Origin: an uncultured Sterolibacterium sp.
Lineage (GTDB): Bacteria > Pseudomonadota > Gammaproteobacteria > Burkholderiales > Rhodocyclaceae
Length of the DNA stretch: 32,106 nucleotides
NCBI GenBank assembly: GCA_903930535.1
Contig: CAIYYX010000262.1
Span: 1 to 32,106 of the forward strand
Direction: 5' to 3'
Shown: positions 7,208 to 14,309 of the stretch, one piece after another
How the letters are laid out: the number at the start of each line of letters is the position of its first letter
Numbering within the stretch: position 1 is the first letter of the stretch
The notes under the pieces: model-generated
Seen by the model: the letters and a program-made list of their open reading frames with translations, nothing else
What the model was told of the DNA's origin: nothing
Databases searched by the model: none
Program-made: the position numbers and the translations under genes

Positions 7208-8647
7208 TCATGAGAAAAGAATGTCGCCCCATTTCTTTCGCACCTGCGCCATGACTTCGGGCGAGGTCTTGGTCGATTTCGGGAACTGGTCGCGCCAGGC
7301 CCAGGGCTTGCAGGCATCGATCAAGACAGACGAACAGGTGAAGTCGCGAATCTTTCTCTTGTCGGGATTTATCCGCGGGTCGGAAGCCTGGGATGTCCGG
7401 TTGCTGAGGAAGTCCATCTGGCTCGCGGGATCGCAGCGGGTGCCCAGAGCCCACAGAACCTCGGTCATATTGGTGGGGTCGATGTCGTCGTCCACGACGA
7501 TGATGAATTTGCCGATGTGCGTCGCGCCGCCATATATGCTGGCCGCTATCAGCGCGGCCTGCTTGACATGTCCGGGGTACATTTGTTTCAGGGAAACCAC
7601 GACCATGGGTTTTCTTCTGGCCTGGGGCACGAAGGAGACGCCCATCACCCCGGCGATCTGTTTGTCGAATCCGGCCCACAACTGCGCGGAATAATCGACG
7701 GTCTGAAAACCGTTGTCATCGTGCGTGCCGATCAGCATGGGCACGCCGAACTGGATCGGGTCATTGCGATGCATGATCGCAGACAGCTTCACCACGGGAT
7801 GGGGGGACCTGTGGCCGGCGTAATAGCCTTCCCATTCGCCAAACGGTCCTTCGTCCGCGCTTTCCACTTCGGGCGGCGGCATTTCGCCTTCGAGGACGAT
7901 CTCCGCATCCGCGGGGATGGGCAGGTCGACGGTTTCTCCCCTGACCACTTCGACGGCCCTGTTTCTCAATCCGCCCGTCCAGTCGAGTTCGCCTATGCCT
8001 ATGGGCACGGAGGACATGGCTGACACCCAGAGCAGCGGCCCCTGACCGCAGACGATGGCGGTCGGGCAGCTTAGTCCCCTGTCCCAATACTTCTTCGCGA
8101 TGATTGCGCCATGATGTCCGGGCACGACATGCAGGGCGACGGTGTTCTTGTTGACGATTTGCGAGCGGTAAGCCCCGACGTTGACCCAGCCGCTGTCCGG
8201 ATCCTTCTGGATGACCATGCAGCCGGTACCGATATAGCGCCCGCCGTCATGTTCATGCCATTTCGGCGTCGGGAATTTCAGGACATCGATGTCCTTGCCG
8301 AGTTGGACATTTTCCTTGATCGGCCCTGTCTTCACATAGACGGGAGGAATCGGCTTCACGGCCGAGAGCTTTTCCTTCCAGGCCCGGATCAGATCGAGTC
8401 CCTTGAGATCCAGGGGCAGGCCTAGCCCCAGCGCGACACGCCGCGACGAGGTGAAGGGATTGGTGGCGACGCGAAAGCCCTGCGGATAGCCTTCGACCTT
8501 GTCGAAGATCAAGAGCGGCGACTCTGGGACGGAGAGCGAGAGTTCAGCAATACGTCCGATCTCCACATCCCAATGAGCGCCCTCTATGGTCCTGCACTCG
8601 CCCAGTTCTTTCGCCTTTTCTACGAACTCCCGCAAATCACCGACCAT
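7208..8647 (-). CDS. UbiD-family prenyl-FMN-dependent (de)carboxylase, second paralogue
   Basis: A 479-aa UbiD-family enzyme. Members use prenylated FMN made by UbiX to decarboxylate, or reversibly carboxylate, aromatic and alpha,beta-unsaturated acids. The conserved Arg-Glu-Glu set is present: R161 in NVGAYRSQ, then E266 and E271 in EGPFGEWEGYY, matching the R173/E277/E282 set of fungal Fdc1. Other family segments are DAEIVLEGEM and VDDDIDPTNMTEVLWALGTR, the latter near the C-terminal domain. The start at 8647 is an ATG after a GGTGAG-type site. It lies 36 nt after the first UbiD gene and 26 nt before the amidohydrolase. It differs clearly from the upstream paralogue, so the two may act on different substrates or form a hetero-oligomer. 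No ubiX is in the window. Confidence 0.9.
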   Translation of the reverse strand: MVGDLREFVEKAKELGECRTIEGAHWDVEIGRIAELSLSVPESPLLIFDKVEGYPQGFRVATNPFTSSRRVALGLGLPLDLKGLDLIRAWKEKLSAVKPIPPVYVKTGPIKENVQLGKDIDVLKFPTPKWHEHDGGRYIGTGCMVIQKDPDSGWVNVGAYRSQIVNKNTVALHVVPGHHGAIIAKKYWDRGLSCPTAIVCGQGPLLWVSAMSSVPIGIGELDWTGGLRNRAVEVVRGETVDLPIPADAEIVLEGEMPPPEVESADEGPFGEWEGYYAGHRSPHPVVKLSAIMHRNDPIQFGVPMLIGTHDDNGFQTVDYSAQLWAGFDKQIAGVMGVSFVPQARRKPMVVVSLKQMYPGHVKQAALIAASIYGGATHIGKFIIVVDDDIDPTNMTEVLWALGTRCDPASQMDFLSNRTSQASDPRINPDKRKIRDFTCSSVLIDACKPWAWRDQFPKSTKTSPEVMAQVRKKWGDILFS

Positions 8648-8683
8648 TGTCTCTCACCCTTCATTGGCGCTTCATGAGCGTTC

Positions 8684-10324
8684 TTATTTCTTGACGAAGT
8701 CCGGAGGCAACGGATAGTGCGGTCCGCCGGGAATCTGCTGCGTGGCTTGCAGTTCGCCTGTCTTCTTGTAGTCTCCCTGCAAAGCCCATTCCGCCTTCTG
8801 CACGTCTTCCGGATGCCAGTAGCCGAGGTTGCGCCCGTGGTAAGGCTCAGAGAGTTTGAGTTCGGGAAGTCCCTCCTCTTTCCAGATTTCCAGCGCCCGG
8901 TCCATGAATTCCTTCTTGGGCAGGGATACCGGAGGCAGGGGCCACTTGATGGTCGCATCCATCAGCAGATAGGACTGCGTCGGCAGGACCGGATCGTATG
9001 CCGCTCTCGCCGCTTCCAGTACCTCATTGGGCGCCAGGGAGAGATCGGTGAGGCCGTGGCAAGGCCGCGTGATGACTTTGCTGTCCCGGTGCGGCTGGAA
9101 GCGCGTCGACAGAGCCCAGATGATGGATGAAAAATTATTCGGATCGATGTCGTCATTGACGGCGACGATGATCTTGCTGTCGACACGATACTTCTGCGCG
9201 GCCTCCAGTATCTTCCATACCTCTTCGGTGTTGGTGTCCTTCACCTGGATCACCATGAAATAGATGGAGTCCGATGTTTCGCTGAAGGCGACCTTCTGCA
9301 CCTTCTCGAAGCCGGCCTCATAGCGCAGGTGTTTGTACACCGAGGCCGAGTTGCCGAGCATCTTGATCTTGCTGCTCTCGCTGGGCTGAAACTGGCTGAT
9401 ATAGCCTAAGAGCACGGGATTCTTGCGATGGGTGATGCAAGTGACCGTGAAATAGGGGCGCGGCTGGGTCAGCGACATGTAGCCGATGGATTCGCCGAAA
9501 GGCCCTTCGTTCTCCAGGACGCTGGTGTCTATCAAGCCCTCGATGACGATCTCGGCATGGGCCGGCACTTCGAGGTCCACGGTCTTGCATTTGACCACTT
9601 CGAGCGCTTCTCCCGCCAGAGCGCCGGCCATGGCGAGTTCGTCGACGTCGATGGGAAAATCCACCACCGCGCATAAACCGACCGAGGGCGGGCCGCCGAT
9701 GACGATGGCCGCCGGCAGCGGCTGGCCTTTGACGCGGGCCTTGTTCCAGTGGATGGCCACGCCGCGGGTGGGGCGGCAGAAATCGATGCCGGTCTTGGTC
9801 TGCGACTTGATCAGGACGCGGTAATTGCCGACGTTGCGGATGCCCGAGTCGGGATCCTTGGTCACCCAGCAGGGCGCAGTCAGTGCCGGACCGGGATCGT
9901 AACCGGGCGTGAATATCGGAATCGGAAACTCGTCCAGGCCGCCGTGCTCGAGCAGGCTGTCGCCCATGTGCACGTCCTCCTGCACGGGCCCGTATTCCAC
10001 CAGTTTCGGCGGGATGGGATTGTTCTCGGCGTGGGCCCGTCTTTCCTGAATTTCCTCGGGCTTGCACATCATCGCCATGGCATAGATTTCTTCGCTGCCG
10101 CCCAGGGCGCCGATCACCACGCTGCCGGAATAGTGCTTGCCCTTGACGCCCGTGATGTTGTCGAACTGGAAGGCGGTGCGCTCGGCTTCGGGCAGGCCCA
10201 GATATTGCAGCCGTACCAGGGGGGATAATTCCGTATCCTTGTTGATCAGGCGATGGATGCGGCGCAGCTTGCCTTTTTTGTCCAGAACTTCAAGATATTC
10301 TCTAATGTCTTTGTAGTAAGCCAA
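8684..10324 (-). CDS. UbiD-family prenyl-FMN-dependent (de)carboxylase, first gene of the operon
   Basis: A 546-aa UbiD-family enzyme, longer than its downstream paralogue. It opens with the family-like MAYYKDIREYLEVLDKKGKL. Conserved prFMN/substrate residues are R169 in NVGNYRVLI, and E273 and E278 in ENEGPFGES. The segments VVIGALGGSEEIYAMAM, AAIVIGGPP and AVNDDIDPNNFSSIIWALSTR are also typical. The start is TTG at 10324, decided by GGAGAGG located 6 nt upstream; a TTG at 10339 is in frame but has no ribosome-binding site. A near-consensus promoter lies about 58 bp upstream. The C-terminal third is rich in His/Pro/Gly and ends in YPLPPDFVKK. Likely cytosolic and probably assembled as an oligomer. 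The substrate is unknown; phthaloyl-CoA, phenolic or heteroaromatic acid decarboxylation are options. Confidence 0.9.
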   Translation of the reverse strand: MAYYKDIREYLEVLDKKGKLRRIHRLINKDTELSPLVRLQYLGLPEAERTAFQFDNITGVKGKHYSGSVVIGALGGSEEIYAMAMMCKPEEIQERRAHAENNPIPPKLVEYGPVQEDVHMGDSLLEHGGLDEFPIPIFTPGYDPGPALTAPCWVTKDPDSGIRNVGNYRVLIKSQTKTGIDFCRPTRGVAIHWNKARVKGQPLPAAIVIGGPPSVGLCAVVDFPIDVDELAMAGALAGEALEVVKCKTVDLEVPAHAEIVIEGLIDTSVLENEGPFGESIGYMSLTQPRPYFTVTCITHRKNPVLLGYISQFQPSESSKIKMLGNSASVYKHLRYEAGFEKVQKVAFSETSDSIYFMVIQVKDTNTEEVWKILEAAQKYRVDSKIIVAVNDDIDPNNFSSIIWALSTRFQPHRDSKVITRPCHGLTDLSLAPNEVLEAARAAYDPVLPTQSYLLMDATIKWPLPPVSLPKKEFMDRALEIWKEEGLPELKLSEPYHGRNLGYWHPEDVQKAEWALQGDYKKTGELQATQQIPGGPHYPLPPDFVKK

Positions 10325-10330
10325 TGGACA

Positions 10331-10337
10331 CCTCTCC
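10331..10337 (-). promoter_or_regulatory. Ribosome-binding site that fixes the TTG start of the first UbiD gene
   Basis: GGAGAGG on the minus strand, followed by a 6-nt spacer and TTG at 10324-10322. This supports the rare TTG start and the protein beginning MAYYKD rather than the longer frame starting at 10339. Confidence 0.6.
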
Positions 10338-10381
10338 AAAATATATTCCAGGACACGTCAGGATATGAGATCGCAACTGTG

Positions 10382-10409
10382 AATATACCGGACGACGTCT
10401 GATTGTCAA
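10382..10409 (-). promoter_or_regulatory. Sigma-70-type promoter of the UbiD/amidohydrolase operon
   Basis: On the minus strand TTGACA (10409-10404), a 16-bp spacer and TATATT (10387-10382) make a near-perfect sigma-70 promoter. Transcription would start near 10375 and leave a leader of about 50 nt before the TTG start. A short palindrome abuts the upstream side of the -35 box, so control by a DNA-binding protein is plausible. Confidence 0.65.
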
Positions 10410-10415
10410 TGCAAA

Positions 10416-10426
10416 CCTGTGACAGG
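10416..10426. promoter_or_regulatory. Palindrome next to the -35 box (operator candidate)
   Basis: CCTGTGACAGG is a 5-bp inverted repeat around one central base, ending 6 bp upstream of the -35 element of the minus-strand promoter. It lies between divergent transcription units. Position and symmetry suggest a regulator site, but the sequence is short and no regulator gene is in the window. Confidence 0.3.
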
Positions 10427-10554
10427 AAAAGTCATGTGAGGATAACAGCGCATTATTTATCTGATCCTGCCGGGAATTGGTTTATGCTTGTGCGTAATAC
10501 CACCTTGGCCATAGGTATTGACCGCTTTCGTTTTCACCGGGGGGAGGAATGATG

Positions 10555-11532
10555 ATGCACCGTTTCCTGACTGCCATACTTTTTGCTGCGCTGTGCTGCG
10601 CTCTGCCTGTAGCTCCCGCGCTCGCTCAAGGCTTTCCATCTAAGACGGTGTCCCTCGTGGTGCCCTATCCTCCGGGCGGCGTCACGGACATGCTGGCGCG
10701 CACGCTGGCCATCGAACTGGCCAAGCTCTGGGGCCAGTCCGTGGTGGTCCAGAACGCCGCCGGTGCGGGCTCCATCATCGGCGCCAACAAGGTCGCCAGC
10801 GCGGCCCCCGACGGCCACACGCTGCTCCTGACCATAGATCCCACGGTGGTCAGCAACCGTTTCCTCTACAAGAAGCTGTCCTACGACCCCGACAAAAGTC
10901 TGGTCCCGATCACCATGGTCGCCCAGAGCGGACAGTTGGTGATCGCGCATCCGTCTTTTCCCGCGAACAACATCAATGAGCTTGTGGAAGCCGCCCGCCG
11001 CGCGCCCGGAAAAATCACCTACGCCTCCTGGGGCATTGGCACCCAGCCCAATCTGCTGTTCGAGACCATAGCCAAGCGCGAAGGCGTGCAGTTCATCCAT
11101 GTGCCATACAAGGGCGTCGCGCCGGTGACCCTGGCGGTGATGGCGGGCGAGGTGCAGGTCTCCATGGTGGCTCCGGCGGTGGCCGTCTCGCTGGCAAAAG
11201 CCGGCAAGGTCAAGCCGCTGGCCATCGGCGGCCTGCAGCGCTCCAGCCTCTTCCCGGAAATCCCGACCCTGGCCGAGGCCGGCTATTCCTATGTGTCCCC
11301 CGTGATCTGGTGGGGGCTGTTCGCGCCGGGGGGTACCAGTTCGCAACTGGTGGATCGCATCTACCAGGACGTCACAGCCATCGCCAAGCGGCCCGACTTC
11401 ACAGCGAAGTACATCACCGCGTCCGGCCTCGATCTGGTAGCGAGCACGCCGGCCGAATTTACCGCCGCGATCCAGGCCGATGTCAAAGTCACCGCAGAGA
11501 TGGTGAAGGCGGCCGGCGTTGCTCCGGAGTAA
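10555..11532 (+). CDS. Bug/TctC solute-binding protein, tandem copy A
   Basis: A 325-aa periplasmic binding protein of the tripartite tricarboxylate transporter group. The signal peptide MHRFLTAILFAALCCALPVAPALA ends before QGFPSKTVSLVVPYPPGG, the family's carboxylate-binding loop. VPYKGVAPVTLAVMAGEVQ and AGAGSIIGANKVASAAPDG are further signatures. Three ATG codons run in a row (10549, 10552, 10555). GGAGG at 10543-10547 gives 7-nt spacing for the third, so 10555 is preferred. Roughly three quarters of its residues match the next gene, making them a recent tandem duplication. No TctA/TctB membrane genes adjoin. Confidence 0.93.
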   Translation: MHRFLTAILFAALCCALPVAPALAQGFPSKTVSLVVPYPPGGVTDMLARTLAIELAKLWGQSVVVQNAAGAGSIIGANKVASAAPDGHTLLLTIDPTVVSNRFLYKKLSYDPDKSLVPITMVAQSGQLVIAHPSFPANNINELVEAARRAPGKITYASWGIGTQPNLLFETIAKREGVQFIHVPYKGVAPVTLAVMAGEVQVSMVAPAVAVSLAKAGKVKPLAIGGLQRSSLFPEIPTLAEAGYSYVSPVIWWGLFAPGGTSSQLVDRIYQDVTAIAKRPDFTAKYITASGLDLVASTPAEFTAAIQADVKVTAEMVKAAGVAPE

Positions 11533-11592
11533 GCCCAGGTCGCAATGACCGGTGACCGGCACGATGGAAGCTGCACAGGAAAAGGAGTGATG

Positions 11593-12564
11593 ATGCGCCG
11601 TTTCCTGACGGTCTTTGCTGCGGTAATGTTCGCTTTGCCTGTTGCTCCCGCACTCGCGCAAGCATTCCCGGCGAAAACGGTGAATATCGTGGTGCCCTAT
11701 CCGCCAGGCGGCGTCGTGGACATGCTCTCGCGCGCTCTCGCAATCGAACTCACCAAGCTTTGGAGCCAGCCGGTGGTCGTCCAGAACGTCCCTGGCGCGA
11801 GCTCCATCATTGGCGCAAACAAGGTCGCCAATGCCGAGCCCGACGGCCATACGCTGCTCCTGACCATCGATCCCACGGTGATCAGCAACCGCTTCCTCTA
11901 CAAGAAGCTGTCCTACGACCCGGACAAGAGCCTGGTTCCGATCACCATGATTGCGCGTAGCGGGCAGTTGGTGATCGCAAATCCGGCTTTTCCCGCGAAC
12001 AGCGTGCGCGAACTGGTGGAAGCTGCCCGCCTTGCTCCCGGCCGCATCGCGTACGCCTCCTCCGGCAAGGGCACGCAGGCGAATCTGCTGTTCGAGACGA
12101 TAGGCAAGCACGAAGGCGTGGAATTCCTCCAGGTGCCGTATAAAGGCAGCGTGCCGATGACGACGGCGGTGATGGCCGGCGAGGTGCAGGTCTCCCTGGT
12201 GAGCCCGGGGACGGCCGGCTCGATGGTGAGAGCCGGCCGGGTCAAGGCGCTGGCAATCGGCGGGGTGCAGCGCTCCAGCCTCTTCCCCGATGTCCAGACC
12301 ATAGCCGAGTCGGGCTACCCCTACGCCGCCTCCGTGATCTGGTGGGGGCTGTTCGCGCCCGGGGGCGCCAGTCCGCAGTTGGTGGAGCGCATCAACCGCG
12401 ATGTGACCAGCATCGCAAAGCGGCCGGACTTCACGACGAAATACATCACCGCCTCCGGCCTGGAACTGGTCGCGGACACCCCGGCCGAATTCTCCGCCGC
12501 GATCCGCGCCGACTTGAAAGTGACCGCCGAGATGGTGAAGGCTGCCGGCGTCCAGCCGGAGTAG
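11593..12564 (+). CDS. Bug/TctC solute-binding protein, tandem copy B
   Basis: A 323-aa duplicate of the preceding gene, 60 bp downstream. MRRFLTVFAAVMFALPVAPALAQ is the signal peptide, followed by AFPAKTVNIVVPYPPGGVVDML. Long blocks are identical to copy A, for example the TIDPTV-to-LVPIT region (TLLLTIDPTV, then NRFLYKKLSYDPDK) and WWGLFAPGG. Differences concentrate in the middle lobe (copy A VAPVTLAVM versus SVPMTTAVM here), where ligand contacts can lie. The start at 11593 (or the adjacent ATG at 11590) is set by AAGGAG at 11582-11587; the in-frame ATG at 11545 lacks a site and a signal-like N-terminus. The stop is 5 bp from the convergent third Bug gene. Confidence 0.92.
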   Translation: MRRFLTVFAAVMFALPVAPALAQAFPAKTVNIVVPYPPGGVVDMLSRALAIELTKLWSQPVVVQNVPGASSIIGANKVANAEPDGHTLLLTIDPTVISNRFLYKKLSYDPDKSLVPITMIARSGQLVIANPAFPANSVRELVEAARLAPGRIAYASSGKGTQANLLFETIGKHEGVEFLQVPYKGSVPMTTAVMAGEVQVSLVSPGTAGSMVRAGRVKALAIGGVQRSSLFPDVQTIAESGYPYAASVIWWGLFAPGGASPQLVERINRDVTSIAKRPDFTTKYITASGLELVADTPAEFSAAIRADLKVTAEMVKAAGVQPE

Positions 12565-12575
12565 TCCCTCTACTC
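12559..12575. terminator. Small hairpin spanning two convergent stop codons
   Basis: GAGTAG (12559-12564), a 5-nt loop and CTACTC (12570-12575) form a perfect 6-bp stem that includes the stop codons of both convergent Bug genes. There is no T-run, so it would be at best a weak or protein-assisted terminator. Confidence 0.25.
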
Positions 12576-13553
12576 GAATTTCGCCCCGGAGTCTTTCACC
12601 ACTTTCGCCCAGTGGGCGATCTCCTCGCCGATGAAGGCGCCGGTCTGCTCCGGCGTGCTGGAAATCGCCGAGACGCCGAAATCATTGGCGAAGCGCTTCT
12701 TCACTTCCTGCGAGCCAAGAATCCTGACGAGATCGATATTGAGCCGGGTAATGATTTCTCTGGGCGTGCCTGCCGGTGCCATGACGGCAAACCAGGGGTC
12801 GGCGACCAGGCCAGGGAAGCCCTCTTCGGCTGTCGTGGCAACGCCGGGCAGCAGTTCCGAGCGCTGCTTGCTCGTCACCACCAGCGGCGTCAGCGTCTTC
12901 TGCCGGATATGAGCCGCCGGGGTGGAAATGTTGAACACTCCGACATCGATATGATTGCCGAGCAGGGCGTTCAAGGTCGGCGCCTCGCTGTTGTAGGGAA
13001 CGAGTATGAACTTGATGTTCGCCTTGAGGCGGAGTTCCTCGATGATCAGGTGGTGCATGGAGCCGGCGCTGGGGACGCCGACCTTGACAGTGCCCGGCTT
13101 CGCCCGGGCGAGCGCCACGAGTTCCTGCAGCGAATTAACCTGAAGGCGTGGATTCGCAGTGATCACCAGGTCGCTGCTGGCGATCAGGGTCACCGGCGCA
13201 AGATCCTTCATCACATCGTAGTTGATGTTGGGATAGAGGCTAAGCCCCGTGGCGAGCGGCGCGGAGGCGCCGATCAACAGCGTATAGCCGTCCGGCTTCG
13301 CTCTGGCCACCATGGCCGTGGCCACCGAACCGCCGGCGCCGGGGCGGTTCTCGACGATGACAGCCTGGCCGATACTTTTCGACAACTGCTCGCCAAGGAC
13401 GCGGCCGAGCACGTCATTGATGCCGCCGGGGGCATAGGGAATGATGAAATGGATGGGCTTGTTGGGATAAGCCTGTGCGCTGGCTGTTGCGGCCAGAAGC
13501 GCCAGCATGAGCCCGACAAAAAGATGGCTGAGGCGCTTGCCGATTTGCAGCAT
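12570..13553 (-). CDS. Bug/TctC solute-binding protein (third of this cluster)
   Basis: A 327-aa periplasmic binding protein with a signal peptide (to about residue 27, ATASAQ) and the family opening YPNKPIHFIIPYAPGGINDVLGR. It carries ENRPGAGGSVATAMVARAKPDGYT and closes with EEIAHWAKVVKDSG, the usual C-terminal helix. The start at 13553 is supported by AGGAG about 7 nt upstream. It is clearly more distant from the tandem pair than they are from each other: the pair's VPYKG motif is VPYNSEAPTL here, and GSGG is replaced by GVPSAGSMHH, which suggests a different ligand. It is transcribed towards the pair and has no obvious operon partner. Confidence 0.92.
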   Translation of the reverse strand: MLQIGKRLSHLFVGLMLALLAATASAQAYPNKPIHFIIPYAPGGINDVLGRVLGEQLSKSIGQAVIVENRPGAGGSVATAMVARAKPDGYTLLIGASAPLATGLSLYPNINYDVMKDLAPVTLIASSDLVITANPRLQVNSLQELVALARAKPGTVKVGVPSAGSMHHLIIEELRLKANIKFILVPYNSEAPTLNALLGNHIDVGVFNISTPAAHIRQKTLTPLVVTSKQRSELLPGVATTAEEGFPGLVADPWFAVMAPAGTPREIITRLNIDLVRILGSQEVKKRFANDFGVSAISSTPEQTGAFIGEEIAHWAKVVKDSGAKFE

Positions 13554-13763
13554 GTCGTGCTCCTTGTCCGATACCTGCCCGAGAAGATTCCAGCGCTGCA
13601 GTTTTTTCCGCTTCTGCCGATATTACAGGCAAACATGGCCGCGTTGCTTCAGTGTTTTTGCCGGTCATGAAAGCCCAGCCCTTGCAACTCCGCTTTCTTA
13701 TGACTTTGGCACATTCCATGCATGGCAACATGCCAGGAAGAGTGAATGCACCAGGAGGCTATC

Positions 13764-13982
13764 ATGTTCCATGTTCTTGACCATGCCGAGGTGGTCTATG
13801 CCGGCGATCTTTCCCAATCGACGAGATATGTCATCGAGCACTATGAGAAAAGACTCGACGAGGCCATCCGTTCCGGCATCAAGATTCTTTACAGCGATCC
13901 GCTGCACAGCCAGAGTGAAATCAAAAAAGATTTGTCTCAACATTCTTGCGACGATGTCGATAATGAATTCAACAGGACGTAG
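13764..13982 (+). CDS. Small protein of unknown function (72 aa)
   Basis: AGGAGG at 13753-13758 lies 5 nt before ATG 13764, a strong start; an ATG at 13746 in the same frame has a weaker site. The protein begins MFHVLDHAEVVYAGDLSQ, continues with a helical EHYEKRLDEAIRSGIKILYSDPLH segment, and ends in a charged, polar tail. No membrane segment or cysteine pair of note. It reads as a genuine compact cytosolic protein, but I recognise no named family. It is transcribed alone, away from the third Bug gene. Confidence 0.6.
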   Translation: MFHVLDHAEVVYAGDLSQSTRYVIEHYEKRLDEAIRSGIKILYSDPLHSQSEIKKDLSQHSCDDVDNEFNRT

Positions 13983-13990
13983 ATTACGTC
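13976..13990 (+). terminator. Short hairpin over the stop of the 72-aa gene
   Basis: GACGTA (13976-13981), a 3-nt loop and TACGTC (13985-13990) form a 6-bp stem that overlaps the TAG stop. There is no T-tract, so terminator function is doubtful. Confidence 0.2.
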
Positions 13991-14238
13991 AAGGAAATAC
14001 CTGCGGTGCCTGCCTCAGTGGAGACACGCCTCGGGCCCACGACCGTAACGCCGCCGTTGTGAGCGTTCCTCGCGAACGAACCTGAAGCGGCCGGAAGCGG
14101 GCCATACTGAACCCCGGTTCTTACGGGCGACATCGCAGGGTTGTTATTTGCAGGGAGTGCCGCAGCGGCCATGGCGAGAATGGGCACAGTCGTTCGCTTG
14201 TGCCGGGAGCCGATGGCGAAGCAGTCTAAGATCGCCAA
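13991..14238. other. Non-coding stretch before the REP-like element
   Basis: No credible gene is seen. A reverse-strand frame of 84 codons runs through it, but it starts with TTG, lacks a ribosome-binding site and has low-complexity Ala/Gly/Ser content, so I read it as non-coding or decayed sequence. The stretch holds several short GC-rich palindromic bits leading into the repeat at 14239-14286. Confidence 0.4.
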
Positions 14239-14286
14239 GCCCCTTTGGGGCTCGCGATGACGGGTTTTTAGACGTCATCGCGAGCC
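14239..14286. repeat. REP-like palindromic element
   Basis: GGCTCGCGATGACG (14249-14262) and CGTCATCGCGAGCC (14273-14286) are perfect 14-bp inverted arms around the 10-nt loop GGTTTTTAGA. A second, overlapping hairpin, GCCCC-TTT-GGGGC (14239-14251), competes with the left arm. The CGTCATCGCGAG end together with GCGAAGCAGTC just upstream (14216-14226) resembles the widespread family with CGTCATTGCGAG termini and a GCGAAGCAATC interior. It sits 23 bp from the convergent stop of the molybdenum hydroxylase gene, so it may also terminate transcription in both directions. Confidence 0.6.
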
Positions 14287-14309
14287 GATTCTGCGACCCG
14301 GAGTGCGTC

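Noticed and set aside
10534..12111. 525-codon open frame on the minus strand across the tandem Bug genes
   Set aside because: It is an antisense shadow of two GC-rich genes. It is Arg/His/Gly-rich, lacks a ribosome-binding site and shows no domain, while the plus-strand proteins are unmistakable.
13984..14238. 84-codon minus-strand frame starting at TTG
   Set aside because: No ribosome-binding site, low-complexity translation, and it overlaps the REP-like region, so it is more likely non-coding.
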